From the NCBI GenBank assembly GCA_035527975.1, contig DATKZM010000066.1:1-6269 (forward strand): 6,269 nt of DNA. The letters run 5' to 3'. Source of the DNA: DATKZM01 sp035527975. GTDB lineage: Bacteria > Pseudomonadota > Alphaproteobacteria > JAPULJ01. Below are positions 6,113 through 6,269 of the stretch, in pieces (position 1 is the stretch's first letter; every line of letters begins with the position of its first letter). The translations under genes were made by a program, and so were the position numbers. The notes beneath the pieces were generated by a model. It saw only the letters and a list, made by a program, of their open reading frames with translations. It did not search any database and was not told the origin of the DNA.

Positions 6113-6126
6113 GTGACAGCCGTCAC
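6113..6126. promoter_or_regulatory. Inverted repeat upstream of the exported-protein gene
   Basis: GTGAC (6113-6117) and GTCAC (6122-6126) form a perfect 5-bp dyad separated by AGCC. It lies 89 bases before the start at 6215 and just after an AT-rich patch with TTGAAA at 6092-6097, which could be part of a promoter. No good -10 partner is visible at the usual spacing, so this is only a possible protein-binding site. Confidence 0.2.
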
Positions 6127-6214
6127 TGAGGGCCGGGCGGGTCTTGGGCATAGTGGGGTCAACAACGGGGGACGCACCGAGCCCCCTCATTCACATTCCG
6201 AAAGGACCGAACCG

Positions 6215-6269
6215 ATGAAGAAGACCCTGATCGCTCTCGCCGCCGCCGCCACCGTCTCGCTTGGCGCCA
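6215..6269 (+). CDS. N-terminus of an exported protein, cut by the window end
   Basis: Only the first 18 codons are present: MKKTLIALAAAATVSLGA. Two lysines followed by a small hydrophobic run is a classic Sec signal-peptide start, so the product is probably periplasmic, outer-membrane or secreted. ATG 6215 has AAAGGA (6201-6206) eight bases upstream, a good ribosome site. The 480-base gap and the hairpins before it suggest a transcription unit separate from the dehalogenase-like gene. The mature protein is not visible, so no function can be given. Confidence 0.75.
   Translation, partial: MKKTLIALAAAATVSLGA

Larger units (their letters stand above)
5735..6214. other. 480-base intergenic region without a convincing gene
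   Basis: No reading frame here looks like a real gene; the longest candidate, 67 codons from 5892, lacks a ribosome site and reads through the hairpins and the T-tract. The stretch contains, in order, two GC-rich hairpins (5765-5801 and 5866-5891), a LacI-type dyad (5919-5932), small dyads at 6011-6044, a 6-bp hairpin GGCCGG-TTGT-CCGGCC (6046-6061), a nine-T tract (6079-6087) in an AT-rich patch, and a GTGAC-N4-GTCAC dyad (6113-6126) upstream of the gene starting at 6215. Confidence 0.7.

Noticed and set aside
1..6269. CRISPR array, tRNA or rRNA genes
   Set aside because: No spaced direct repeats of CRISPR size and no cloverleaf or rRNA-like sequence were seen on either strand.

Overview
The window is GC-rich DNA (third codon positions dominated by G/C) with gene content typical of Alphaproteobacteria. 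It holds an IalB-like periplasmic protein, an SMP-30/gluconolactonase, a soluble reductive-dehalogenase-like protein, an IS1111-type insertion sequence and intergenic hairpins resembling alphaproteobacterial palindromic repeats. The genus cannot be set from the sequence, and lineage is an inference from gene families and base composition.

Layout. Bases 1 to about 1376 are an apparently complete or near-complete IS110-family element of the IS1111 group. It has a DEDD transposase (88-1116), perfect 13-bp subterminal inverted repeats (7-19 and 1361-1373), and a 244-base structured non-coding right part where this group encodes its target-guiding bridge/seek RNA. Immediately after it, on the minus strand, lies an SMP-30/gluconolactonase gene (2275-1390) whose reading frame is broken by one extra base in a four-base run at 2159-2162. 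Divergent from it, on the plus strand, is a secreted IalB-family protein (2477-3265) with a lysine-rich tail. After a 180-base gap comes the most notable gene, 3446-5734. It encodes a 762-residue cytoplasmic reductive-dehalogenase-like protein with two [4Fe-4S] cysteine motifs, a visible internal duplication of the corrinoid-binding-type fold, and an alternating histidine insertion. The 480 bases after it hold two hairpins, a LacI-type dyad and an AT-rich patch. The start of another exported protein (from 6215) runs off the end.

How the parts relate. The dehalogenase-like gene has no Tat signal, no membrane-anchor (RdhB-like) partner and no fused flavin/2Fe-2S reductase. This places it nearer to the soluble 'catabolic' RdhA enzymes than to organohalide-respiration enzymes, and its electron donor must be encoded elsewhere. 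The IalB-like gene upstream is on the same strand but 180 bases away, so co-transcription is unproven. The broken SMP-30 gene next to an insertion sequence suggests this end of the locus is decaying or has been rearranged, although the insertion itself lies just outside the SMP-30 stop codon and did not cause the frameshift.
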